This document shows positions 7,045 through 14,972 of a DNA stretch of 24,536 nt, one piece after another (positions within the stretch are counted from its first letter, which is position 1; each line of letters opens with the position of its first letter). The translations under genes were made by a program, and so were the position numbers. The notes under the pieces are model-generated. The model did not search any database. It was given only the letters and a program-made list of their open reading frames with translations, and was not told the origin of the DNA. Origin of the DNA: Betaproteobacteria bacterium. Lineage in GTDB: Bacteria; Pseudomonadota; Gammaproteobacteria; Burkholderiales; Burkholderiaceae_C. Location of the stretch: assembly GCA_009923345.1 (NCBI GenBank), contig RFTR01000007.1:1-24536 (forward strand). The letters run 5' to 3'.

Positions 7045-8076
7045 GTGAACACCAAACGCAAATTCGTGAAATTCCTCGCTATGACTGCGATTGCTTCTCT
7101 AGCAATCGGTTCTGCTTCTGCAGCAGACATCACAGGAGCAGGTGCTACTTTTCCTTTTCCAATCTATGCCAAGTGGGCTGAGGCTTATAAAGCTGCTACT
7201 GGCAATGGTTTGAATTACCAATCGATCGGTTCTTCTGGCGGTATTCGCCAAATCAAAGCTAAGACAGTGACATTTGGTGCTACCGATGCGCCAGTCTCTG
7301 GCGCAGATTTAGACAAAGACGGCATGGTGCAGTTCCCCGCCATCATTGGTGGAACAGTCCCTGTTTTGAACGTCGAAGGTATCAAGCCCGGCGAACTGCG
7401 TATTACCGGCCCCGTGTTGGCTGAAATGTTCATTGGGTCCATCACCAAATGGAATGACGCCAAGATTGTTGCCTTAAACCCTGGCAAAAAATTACCTGAT
7501 TTAGAAATTACTGTAGTGCATCGCGCAGATGGCTCGGGCACTACTTTCAACTTCACCGACTACCTATCCGCTATCAGCAAAGAATTCAGTGACAAGGTTG
7601 GTAAAGGTGCAGCTGTTAAATGGCCTGCGCCAACTTCTGTCGGTGGCAAAGGTAACGAGGGTGTCGCTGCAAACGTCAACCGCGTCAAAGGTGCTGTTGG
7701 TTATGTTGAATACGCCTACGTCAAAAAGAACAATATGACTTACATGCAGATGCTCAATGCAGATGGCAAGTATGTGGCACCTGACGACAAAACATTCGCG
7801 GCTGCTGCTGCCGGTGCTGACTGGTTCAGCGTTCCAGGAATGGGCATTTCCATGGTCAACGCCAAAGGTGCTGACAGCTGGCCCATCAGCACAGCATCAT
7901 TCATTCTGATGTACAAAGAACCTGTTGATAAAGTAGCATCTGCAGAAGCATTGAAATTCTTTGAGTGGTCATTCAAGAATGGTAAAAAAATGGCTGAAGA
8001 TCTTGATTACGTGTCACTGCCAGACAAGTTAACCGATCAAATTCGCAGCCGCGTTTTCTCGCAAATCCAAAAATAA
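7045..8076 (+). CDS. pstS: Phosphate ABC transporter periplasmic binding protein PstS
   Basis: PstS captures inorganic phosphate in the periplasm and hands it to PstCA. I start it at GTG 7045 because AAGGA (7035-7039) lies 5 bases upstream and the product then begins with a classical signal peptide. Starting at ATG 6985 would place the Pho box inside the gene and add 20 residues before the signal. The product has 343 residues. The signal is basic (NTKRKFVK), then hydrophobic, with likely cleavage after A26 (SASA/ADITGAG). Phosphate-contacting stretches typical of PstS are GAGATFPFP, SIGSSGGI and the DGSGTTFNFTDYL loop. It is the first gene of pstSCAB-phoU-phoBR, behind a Pho box, and is followed by a hairpin that probably sets a higher dose of PstS than of the membrane subunits. 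Confidence 0.96.
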   Translation: MNTKRKFVKFLAMTAIASLAIGSASAADITGAGATFPFPIYAKWAEAYKAATGNGLNYQSIGSSGGIRQIKAKTVTFGATDAPVSGADLDKDGMVQFPAIIGGTVPVLNVEGIKPGELRITGPVLAEMFIGSITKWNDAKIVALNPGKKLPDLEITVVHRADGSGTTFNFTDYLSAISKEFSDKVGKGAAVKWPAPTSVGGKGNEGVAANVNRVKGAVGYVEYAYVKKNNMTYMQMLNADGKYVAPDDKTFAAAAAGADWFSVPGMGISMVNAKGADSWPISTASFILMYKEPVDKVASAEALKFFEWSFKNGKKMAEDLDYVSLPDKLTDQIRSRVFSQIQK

Positions 8077-8092
8077 TGTAGTTAGTTTCTTG

Positions 8093-8130
8093 AAGATCCG
8101 TCGGTTCCTATGCGTGCCGACGGATTTTTT
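8093..8130 (+). terminator. Terminator-like hairpin between pstS and pstC
   Basis: ATCCGTCGG (8096-8104) pairs with CCGACGGAT (8117-8125), a perfect 9-bp stem with a 12-base loop. It is followed by TTTTT (8126-8130) and preceded by matching A residues. This is a good intrinsic terminator within the pst transcription unit. Partial termination here would give more pstS than pstCAB message, as known for many binding-protein operons. Confidence 0.75.
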
Positions 8131-8150
8131 CAGTTAACGAGGAGATAGTC

Positions 8151-9140
8151 ATGAATTCGCTCAGTACACTTACAGAAGTTGCAAAGCTTGTCAGCGATGA
8201 CATGGTAAAGATCGCAAACAAGCAGCGGTTACAGGACTTTTTCTTTTTTAGGGTGACTCAGAGCTTTTCTTTATTAGTGCTATTGGCGTTACTTGGAATC
8301 ATTATTTCTTTGTTCATTAACGCCTGGCCCACATTTCATAAATTTGGCCTTCAGTTTATTTGGCGTGTTGAGTGGGACATCATTAAAAACGATTTCGGTG
8401 CGGCTATTGCTGTTGTAGGTACAGTAGCCAGCGCTGCTATCGCTATGGTGGTTGCAGTCCCTTTGGCTTTTGGAATTGCGGTATTCCTAACGGAAACATG
8501 TCCAACGTGGTTACGTAGGCCTTTGGGTACATCTATCGAATTATTGGCAGCCGTTCCTTCCATTATCTACGGTATGTTTGGGCTATTTGTATTTGCCCCT
8601 TTATTTGCAGATTTCATTCAAGTGCCTGTGAAGGCATTACTTGGGGGCATGCCATTGATAGGTTCCCTATTTGGTGGGGCAACCAATGGCATGGGTATTT
8701 TGGCCGCGGGCATTGTCTTGGCATTTATGGTGTTACCTTTTGTCGCCGCCGTCATGCGCGATGTATTTGAAATTACGCCGGCAATTCTTCGTGAATCGGC
8801 TTATGGTTTGGGTTGCACCACTTGGGAAGTTGTGAGAAAAGTAGTGTTGCCTTACACCCAAAAAGGGGTGATCGGCGGTGTCATGTTGGGGCTTGGTCGC
8901 GCTTTAGGTGAAACCATGGCTGTAACTTTCGTGATTGGTAATGCGAACCGTATGCCGACTTCCTTGTTCTCCCCTGGCACTTCTATTGCATCGGTCTTAG
9001 CAAATGAATTTGGAGAGGCGGAGGGCTTGCATTTCTCCACTTTGTTCGCCCTTGGATTTTTACTTTTCGTTATCACCTTTGTCGTTTTAGCAACTGCAAA
9101 AGCAATGATTAACCGCGCTGAAAAAGCAAAAGGTTCTTGA
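8151..9140 (+). CDS. pstC: Phosphate ABC transporter permease PstC
   Basis: PstC is one of the two inner-membrane subunits of the high-affinity phosphate importer. ATG 8151 has an excellent ribosome site (GAGGAG, 6 bases upstream). The protein has 329 residues. About six membrane segments are expected; the first is clear at about 37-56 (SLLVLLALLGIIISLFINAW). The EAA loop that contacts PstB is RESAYGLGCTTWEVVRKVVLP, followed by GLGRALGETMAV, typical of the PstC/PstA family. The cytoplasmic N terminus is slightly extended (about 36 residues). It follows pstS after 74 bases that hold the hairpin, and pstA starts 9 bases later. Confidence 0.96.
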   Translation: MNSLSTLTEVAKLVSDDMVKIANKQRLQDFFFFRVTQSFSLLVLLALLGIIISLFINAWPTFHKFGLQFIWRVEWDIIKNDFGAAIAVVGTVASAAIAMVVAVPLAFGIAVFLTETCPTWLRRPLGTSIELLAAVPSIIYGMFGLFVFAPLFADFIQVPVKALLGGMPLIGSLFGGATNGMGILAAGIVLAFMVLPFVAAVMRDVFEITPAILRESAYGLGCTTWEVVRKVVLPYTQKGVIGGVMLGLGRALGETMAVTFVIGNANRMPTSLFSPGTSIASVLANEFGEAEGLHFSTLFALGFLLFVITFVVLATAKAMINRAEKAKGS

Positions 9141-9149
9141 AAGAGCATC

Positions 9150-10001
9150 ATGCAAATTGATAATAATTTATACAAAAAGAGACGCATCGCGAGCCGTATA
9201 GGTTTGGCTTTATCCATGTCTGCCATGGCTGTGGGTCTCGCAGTTCTGATCTGGATTTTGTACGTTCTGTTTTCAAATGGATTTGCAGCGGTCGACCTCA
9301 ATTTATTTACCCAAGACACCCCCGCACCTGGTACAGAAGGCGGTGGTTTGCGCAATGCGATTGTGGGTAGCTTGATGATTGTTGCCTTAACGGTGTTGGT
9401 ATCTACGCCAATTGGCGTATTGGCTGGTATTTACCTCACCGAATTTGGAGATGAAAGCAAAACTGCAGAACTCACACGTTTTGTGACCGACATCATGTTG
9501 TCTGCGCCGTCTATTGTTTTGGGATTATTTGTCTACGCCATCGCGGTATCAACCGTAGGCAACTTTTCTGGCTACGCCGGAAGCATGGCATTGTCCTTAA
9601 TCGCTATACCGGTTGTGATGCGGACAACCGAGAACATGTTGCGTTTGGTGCCCGGTAGCTTGCGCGAAGCGGCTTTTGCGTTGGGTGCGCCTCGTTGGAA
9701 AGTATCCACCATGGTGACCTTGCGTGCTGCCAAGAGCGGTGTCATGACCGGTATTTTGTTAGCGATTGCGCGTATCAGTGGAGAAACAGCACCATTACTT
9801 TTCACGGCTTTGAATAATCAATTCTTTAGTACGAATATGGGTGCACCTATGGCTAACTTACCAGTGGTGATTTTTCAATTTGCGATGAGCCCTTATGACA
9901 ACTGGGTCCGATTGGCCTGGGCCGGAGCTTTGTTGATCACTATGACTGTTTTACTTTTGAACATATTGGCGCGGGTTGTTTTTAGAGAAAAGGTGCATTG
10001 A
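9150..10001 (+). CDS. pstA: Phosphate ABC transporter permease PstA
   Basis: PstA is the second inner-membrane subunit of the phosphate importer. The 283-residue protein has a basic N terminus (YKKRRIASR) and a first membrane segment at about 19-44. Further hydrophobic segments follow, including LRNAIVGSLMIVALTVLVSTPIGVLAG. The EAA loop is REAAFALGAPRWKVSTMVTL, followed by AIARISGETAPLLFTAL, the PstA hallmark. ATG 9150 follows pstC by 9 bases, with only a weak purine-rich ribosome site, so translational coupling is likely. pstB starts 43 bases after the stop. Confidence 0.96.
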   Translation: MQIDNNLYKKRRIASRIGLALSMSAMAVGLAVLIWILYVLFSNGFAAVDLNLFTQDTPAPGTEGGGLRNAIVGSLMIVALTVLVSTPIGVLAGIYLTEFGDESKTAELTRFVTDIMLSAPSIVLGLFVYAIAVSTVGNFSGYAGSMALSLIAIPVVMRTTENMLRLVPGSLREAAFALGAPRWKVSTMVTLRAAKSGVMTGILLAIARISGETAPLLFTALNNQFFSTNMGAPMANLPVVIFQFAMSPYDNWVRLAWAGALLITMTVLLLNILARVVFREKVH

Positions 10002-10044
10002 TCCACCTTGCGCTTCTGTCTATTCACGAAATATTGGAATCATA

Positions 10045-10818
10045 ATGAACCAAATTACAGAACAAAAAAATGCCATTGAAATAAAAAACCTTAACTTCTT
10101 TTACGGCAAATTTCAAGGACTTAAAAATGTGTCCATGAATATTGCTGAGCGTAAAGTCACTGCTTTTATTGGCCCATCAGGTTGCGGTAAGTCCACATTA
10201 CTAAGAACACTCAATCGCATGTACAGCCTCTACCCTGGGCAACGTGCTGAAGGTGAGATTAACTTGTATGGGCAAAACATATTAGACAAAAGCCAAGACT
10301 TGAATCTCTTGAGAGCGCGTGTTGGTATGGTTTTCCAAAAACCTACGCCTTTTCCTATGACTATCTACGACAACATTGCTTTTGGCGTGCGTTTGTATGA
10401 AACCCTTAGCGAGAGTGAGATGGACGAGCGGGTAGAGTGGGCTTTATCCAAAGCAGCGTTGTGGACGGAGGTAAAAGACAAGCTAGGTCAAAATGGTTTG
10501 TCTCTCTCAGGTGGTCAGCAACAGCGTCTGTGTATTGCGCGTAGCGTTGCCGTGAAACCCTCTGTTTTATTGCTGGATGAACCTACTTCTGCGCTAGACC
10601 CGATTTCTACGGGCAAAGTAGAAGAACTTGTCAATGAATTAAAGTCAGACTACACGATCGCCATCGTGACCCACAACATGCAACAGGCTGCCCGTGTGAG
10701 CGACTTTACGGCATATATGTATTTGGGTGAGTTGATTGAATTTGGTGAAACTGAGCAAATTTTCTTCAAACCTAAAAAGACAGCCACCGAAGATTACATC
10801 ACTGGCCGTTTCGGCTAA
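10045..10818 (+). CDS. pstB: Phosphate ABC transporter ATP-binding protein PstB
   Basis: PstB is the ATPase of the PstSCAB importer. I start it at ATG 10045, which gives 257 residues, the normal length; an upstream in-frame start at 9976 would overlap pstA and add 23 atypical residues. Motifs are Walker A GPSGCGKST (43-51), the Q loop around Q98 (VFQKPTPFP, a PstB-specific sequence), signature LSGGQQQR (154-161), Walker B VLLLDEP (174-180) with E179, and the switch H210. The end YITGRFG is typical for PstB. phoU begins 16 bases downstream. Confidence 0.97.
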   Translation: MNQITEQKNAIEIKNLNFFYGKFQGLKNVSMNIAERKVTAFIGPSGCGKSTLLRTLNRMYSLYPGQRAEGEINLYGQNILDKSQDLNLLRARVGMVFQKPTPFPMTIYDNIAFGVRLYETLSESEMDERVEWALSKAALWTEVKDKLGQNGLSLSGGQQQRLCIARSVAVKPSVLLLDEPTSALDPISTGKVEELVNELKSDYTIAIVTHNMQQAARVSDFTAYMYLGELIEFGETEQIFFKPKKTATEDYITGRFG

Positions 10819-10834
10819 ACCTAGAGAGACCCAT

Positions 10835-11545
10835 ATGCCAGATAAACATTTATCCTCACAATTTGATGCTGAACTCAATCAAATCTCTACCAATGTCATG
10901 GAGATTGGTGGCTTAGTCGAGTCCCAAATTCGTCAGGCGATTTACGCACTTTCTAACTTTAGCGTGGAGGTGGCCGACGACGTCATCGTCACTGAAAACC
11001 GGGTCAATGCACTGGAAGTCGAGATCGACCGCGAAATCGCTTCGGTGATCAGCCGACGCCAACCTACGGCGCGTGACCTACGCCTGTTGGTGGCCATGTC
11101 TAAAACGACAGCTAATTTAGAGCGTGTTGGTGATGAGGCCGCCAAAATCGCCCGGATGGTCAAGTCCATTATTGATGGCGTAGCGCCGCGTGCCTTGCCT
11201 TCTTCCGATTTGCGCGTGTGTGGCGAACTTGCTTCTGGTTTGCTTCGTAAAGCGCTGGATTCTTTTGCGCGATTGGATGTCCATAGCGCTGTTGCAATTT
11301 TGCGTGAAGACGATTTGATCGACAAAGAGTTCGATGGATTTGTTCGCAAACTCATCACTTACATGATGGAAGATCCGCGAACAATTTCTGCCAGTTTAGA
11401 TTTGCTGTTCATCGCCAAAGCGATTGAACGTATCGGCGACCATTCTAAAAATATTGCCGAATTCATTATCTATATCGTCAAAGGTGAAGACGTACGCCAC
11501 ACGCCTCTTGCGGACATTGAAGCCGCTATGAACACGAGTAACTAA
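10835..11545 (+). CDS. phoU: Phosphate signalling protein PhoU
   Basis: PhoU is a cytoplasmic all-helical protein that links the transport state of PstSCAB to the PhoR kinase and keeps the Pho regulon off when phosphate is plentiful. ATG 10835 gives 236 residues, typical of the family; the longer open frame upstream only overlaps pstB. The two three-helix bundles are recognisable from paired repeats: first IGGLVESQIRQAIYAL and RDLRLLVAMSKTTANLERVGDEAAKIA, then RTISASLDLLFIAKAIERIGDHSKNIAEFIIY. The acidic ERVGDEA and ERIGDHSKNIAE motifs are the metal-cluster sites known in PhoU structures. It lies between pstB (16 bases) and phoB (9 bases), in one transcription unit. Confidence 0.97.
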   Translation: MPDKHLSSQFDAELNQISTNVMEIGGLVESQIRQAIYALSNFSVEVADDVIVTENRVNALEVEIDREIASVISRRQPTARDLRLLVAMSKTTANLERVGDEAAKIARMVKSIIDGVAPRALPSSDLRVCGELASGLLRKALDSFARLDVHSAVAILREDDLIDKEFDGFVRKLITYMMEDPRTISASLDLLFIAKAIERIGDHSKNIAEFIIYIVKGEDVRHTPLADIEAAMNTSN

Positions 11546-11554
11546 TCTGTCAGT

Positions 11555-12253
11555 ATGAAGATTCCTCGCGTACTAGTTGTCGAAGATGAGAAAGCCATTG
11601 CCGAACTCATCTCTGTCAATTTGCGCCACCATGGCATGTTAGCGGTATTAGCAGAAGACGGAGAAGCAGCACAAGCTGCCATTGACGATGTCTTGCCAGA
11701 CGTTATCTTGTTGGATTGGATGCTGCCTGGGCAAAGCGGTTTGGTGTTGGCAAAGCGCTGGCGTTCTGATCCTCGTACCAAGCTAACACCTATCTTGATG
11801 CTAACCGCGCGTGGTGACGAGCCAGACAAAATTGCTGGCCTAGACGCTGGTGCGGACGACTACATCACCAAACCTTTTTCTACCCAAGAACTTCTTGCGC
11901 GTATTCGGGCAGTATTGAGACGCCGAGCCCCTGAGCAAGCCAGCGATGTCGTTCGAATTGGTGGCTTACAACTAGACGGCTCTACACACCGCGTCAGTTA
12001 TCAAGATACCCCGCTTCGGTTAGGACCCACCGAATTTAAGTTGCTCAATTATTTGATGCATCACGCTGAAAGAGTGCATTCACGCAGTCAGTTACTTGAC
12101 CGCGTATGGGGCGACCATGTGTTTATCGAAGAAAGAACCGTGGATGTGCATGTCAAACGATTACGTGAAGCGCTAGGGGTCGCATCTGCTATGGTGGAAA
12201 CAGTGCGAGGCGTTGGGTATAGACTCACCGCTTCTGTCACACCCGATGCCTGA
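11555..12253 (+). CDS. phoB: Phosphate regulon response regulator PhoB
   Basis: PhoB is the transcription factor that binds Pho boxes once phosphorylated by PhoR. The 232-residue protein has a receiver domain (about 4-120) with the acidic pocket E10/D11, phosphoacceptor D54 (LLDWMLPG), T84 (LMLTARG) and K106 (TKPF). An OmpR/PhoB-type winged helix follows (about 130-228), with PTEFKLLNYLM and the recognition-helix region EERTVDVHVKRLREAL. ATG 11555 is 9 bases after phoU; phoR follows 8 bases after the stop. The Pho box before pstS is the obvious target, so the cluster should be autoactivated. Confidence 0.97.
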   Translation: MKIPRVLVVEDEKAIAELISVNLRHHGMLAVLAEDGEAAQAAIDDVLPDVILLDWMLPGQSGLVLAKRWRSDPRTKLTPILMLTARGDEPDKIAGLDAGADDYITKPFSTQELLARIRAVLRRRAPEQASDVVRIGGLQLDGSTHRVSYQDTPLRLGPTEFKLLNYLMHHAERVHSRSQLLDRVWGDHVFIEERTVDVHVKRLREALGVASAMVETVRGVGYRLTASVTPDA

Positions 12254-12261
12254 GGTTTTTA

Positions 12262-13614
12262 GTGTTTGGTCGGTTTCTTAGTTTGTTGCTTTTACTTCTC
12301 TGCGGCGCAACGCTAGGGTATTTTTGGGCGCAATCGCAGGAGTTACACGCCGCGTTTTATTTGGTCGTGGGTGGCTTAGTTGGAGCGATGCTTTGGTGGT
12401 TTTGGGATGCCATACGGGGGTTGCGTGTAGTCCATTGGTTGCGTTACGGAAATTTAGCAGAGGTCCCCAGTACATTTGGTTTATGGGGCACAGTAGTCGA
12501 TAGAACGCGCAGGTTATTGAGAGAGCGCGAGCGAGCCATCAAGGTTAGCGAACAACGTTTAAAAGATTTTTTATCTGCCATTCAAGCGTCTCCCAATGGT
12601 GTGGTTTTGTTAGATGAAAACTTTCAAATTGAATGGTGTAACCAAACAGCTGCGTACCAATTAGGTATTGAGCCTGAGCGTGATATCGCCCAACGGATTG
12701 GCAATTTGGTAAGGGATCCAATTTTTTCTGCCTATATGACATCGCCAGATGTCGCCATACCCATCGTGATCGAGGGAAGAGGCAAGAACCCCAATATGCC
12801 TTTACGCATATCGATACAGCGCCACCCCTATGGGGAGGGCAAACAGTTGCTAATCACCCGAGACGTGACGGTTGTCGAGCAAGCAGAAGCCATGCGGCGC
12901 GATTTCGTGGCTAATGTGTCGCATGAAATTCGCACACCACTTACAGTGTTAGCGGGTTTTGTAGAAACCTTACAAACTTTAAAACTCAGTCCGCAAGAAC
13001 AAGACAACTACCTAGCGCTGATGGCGACCCAAGCGCAGCGAATGCAAAGCTTGGTGGATGACTTGCTCACTTTGTCGCGCCTTGAAGGCAGCCCTATTCC
13101 TGGATTTACCAGCCACATAGTGCTTTCACAGTTGATGGACACATGCCAAATCGAGTCGCAACAACTCTCTCAGTTGTTGTTTCAAGACAAGATAGCCCAG
13201 GTCATTGTTTTTGAAACTGATCCAAAGATTCTCAACTATCTTGTCCTCGGCGAGCAGCGTGAACTACAAAGTGCGCTGTCTAATTTGGTGAGCAATGCAA
13301 TACGTTATACCCCGCAAGGTGGACGCATTGAAGTGCACGCATTTATTTCAGCGGATGGAAATTTGAATCTCCAAGTCAAAGACACTGGTCCTGGCATCTT
13401 GCCCGAACATTTACCAAGGCTCACCGAGCGTTTTTACCGCGTCGACAGAAGCCGATCACGTGAGTCTGGAGGGACTGGATTGGGTTTAGCGATTGTGAAA
13501 CATGTGATGCAACGCCATGGTGGTCAGTTGCAAATAGCCAGTATTGCAGGACAAGGCTCTTGTTTTAATTTGATTTTCCCTCCAACGCGTTGGAAGCAAG
13601 TAGCAAGCCCTTAG
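12262..13614 (+). CDS. phoR: Phosphate regulon sensor histidine kinase PhoR
   Basis: PhoR phosphorylates PhoB under phosphate limitation and dephosphorylates it otherwise. The start is GTG 12262, with TGAGG 6 bases upstream. The 450-residue protein begins with two close membrane segments (about 4-22 and 31-49) and almost no periplasmic loop, as in E. coli PhoR, so sensing goes through PstSCAB and PhoU. Residues about 100-205 form a PAS domain (IQASPNGVVLLDENFQIEWCN). The HisKA motif has phosphoacceptor H221 (NVSHEIRTPL). The ATPase domain has the N box around N345 (NLVSNAIRYTP), G1 DTGPGI (374-379), an F box near FYRVDRSRSR, and G2 GGTGLGL (403-409). Its stop codon overlaps the convergent MATE gene by four bases. 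Confidence 0.97.
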   Translation: MFGRFLSLLLLLLCGATLGYFWAQSQELHAAFYLVVGGLVGAMLWWFWDAIRGLRVVHWLRYGNLAEVPSTFGLWGTVVDRTRRLLRERERAIKVSEQRLKDFLSAIQASPNGVVLLDENFQIEWCNQTAAYQLGIEPERDIAQRIGNLVRDPIFSAYMTSPDVAIPIVIEGRGKNPNMPLRISIQRHPYGEGKQLLITRDVTVVEQAEAMRRDFVANVSHEIRTPLTVLAGFVETLQTLKLSPQEQDNYLALMATQAQRMQSLVDDLLTLSRLEGSPIPGFTSHIVLSQLMDTCQIESQQLSQLLFQDKIAQVIVFETDPKILNYLVLGEQRELQSALSNLVSNAIRYTPQGGRIEVHAFISADGNLNLQVKDTGPGILPEHLPRLTERFYRVDRSRSRESGGTGLGLAIVKHVMQRHGGQLQIASIAGQGSCFNLIFPPTRWKQVASP

Positions 13615-14966
13615 CGTGCTTTGCGGTAGGCGCGTATCCAAAGCACAGGAAATAATGCTGCAACAGTCAGCACTAAAGCTAGCGTGCTGGTTTGCCAAAA
13701 TGTGATGGGTGAGTTTGTTTGTAGCCACTTCAAGAATTCAAACTCCACAAGGCCATATGCCACGACATAGCCACCTGCTAATCCAACGCCCCATAAGGTA
13801 ACTGCATAGGTAAGCAGTGGAAAAAGCGTGATACGGTAACTGCGTAGTGCAAATACGCAAAATACTTGTAGAGCATCTGCAAGTTGGTAGCACGCTAACC
13901 AATACAGTAATTCGGCTGCCAGTTCTGCCACCTCAGGTGACTGGGTGTAGAAAAGCACGACCTCTCTTTGAAACACAACCAACAAAAGACTCAAAAGTGA
14001 TCCAAAAATAATCACCAAAGTCAAACCATCGCGCAACGCTTTTCTGGCGTGTTGATATTGGTTTGCACCTAACCAATAACTCACCCGCGCACTGCAGGCA
14101 ATTGAAAGAGACAACGGCACCATATAAAGCAATGCAGCCATGGACGCCGTAATTTGGTGGCTTGCGGACGCTACGACGCCAAGCCTTGCAATAAATAAAG
14201 CCATCAAGGTGAAGGAAGTGACTTCAACGCCAATCGCCAGGCCACTTGGAATTCCTAGCTTTAAAAACTGGCGTAACACCCGAAAGTCAGGCGGTTCCAT
14301 GCGTTGCCAAAAAGCATAGGGCTTGTAATCATCTTGTATGCGCAACAAGATAACGGCAAATGCCACCATGGCCATATTGACTACCAAAGTAGCCCAAGCG
14401 CATCCCACCAACCCCATAGGTTGAAAAACGCCCGGTAGACCTAAAACCAGCAAGATAGATAAAGGTATCTTGCATAGCAAGCCTGCCACCTGCACCAAGG
14501 TCACTGCCCGCGGTCTTCCTAAACTTTGATTCAAGGTGCCAAACAGCCTAAACAAAAGAGATGCAGGCAAGCCAAACGCAATGACCGTCAGATAGTCTTT
14601 GACTTCTAGTTGCAGGTGCTCAGGTACTTGCGCCCACTCCAACAAAGTACTGGGATTCAACAACACCGCCATACCAATGGTTGATGTCAAAAGTACGACG
14701 TATAGCGCTTGCCGCACTGAGCGGCCAACAGCCTCATATTTTTTAGCACCTTGTAGTTCAGCCCAGACAGGAAGCAATGCCTGCACGATACCCATCAGCG
14801 CGACATGGACAGAGATATAAGTGGCTGAACCCACGGACAGAGACGCAAGAGCAGTGTCTGCATACCTGGCTGCCACGATGGTGTCGGTCACTCCAAACGC
14901 CATGACTGCTAACTGACCGATCAAAATCGTTCCTGCATGGCGCAGGATATACGCGCGCTCGGTCAT
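13611..14966 (-). CDS. MATE-family multidrug/Na+ or H+ antiporter (NorM-like)
   Basis: This is a membrane exporter of the MATE family, which moves cationic drugs or metabolites outward in exchange for Na+ or H+. The 451-residue protein is hydrophobic throughout, with about 12 membrane segments in two similar halves. The first half opens with GQLAVMAFGVTDTIVAARY, close to the NorM pattern, and the middle holds LGIPSGLAIGVEVTSFTLMALFIARLG, the equivalent start of the second half. The substrate cannot be told from sequence. It lies 6 bases after the glycosyltransferase gene, so they form a two-gene unit. It has no obvious ribosome site, so its translation may be coupled. Its 3' end overlaps phoR by four bases. 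Confidence 0.88.
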   Translation of the reverse strand: MTERAYILRHAGTILIGQLAVMAFGVTDTIVAARYADTALASLSVGSATYISVHVALMGIVQALLPVWAELQGAKKYEAVGRSVRQALYVVLLTSTIGMAVLLNPSTLLEWAQVPEHLQLEVKDYLTVIAFGLPASLLFRLFGTLNQSLGRPRAVTLVQVAGLLCKIPLSILLVLGLPGVFQPMGLVGCAWATLVVNMAMVAFAVILLRIQDDYKPYAFWQRMEPPDFRVLRQFLKLGIPSGLAIGVEVTSFTLMALFIARLGVVASASHQITASMAALLYMVPLSLSIACSARVSYWLGANQYQHARKALRDGLTLVIIFGSLLSLLLVVFQREVVLFYTQSPEVAELAAELLYWLACYQLADALQVFCVFALRSYRITLFPLLTYAVTLWGVGLAGGYVVAYGLVEFEFLKWLQTNSPITFWQTSTLALVLTVAALFPVLWIRAYRKAR

Positions 14967-14972
14967 CGGGGT

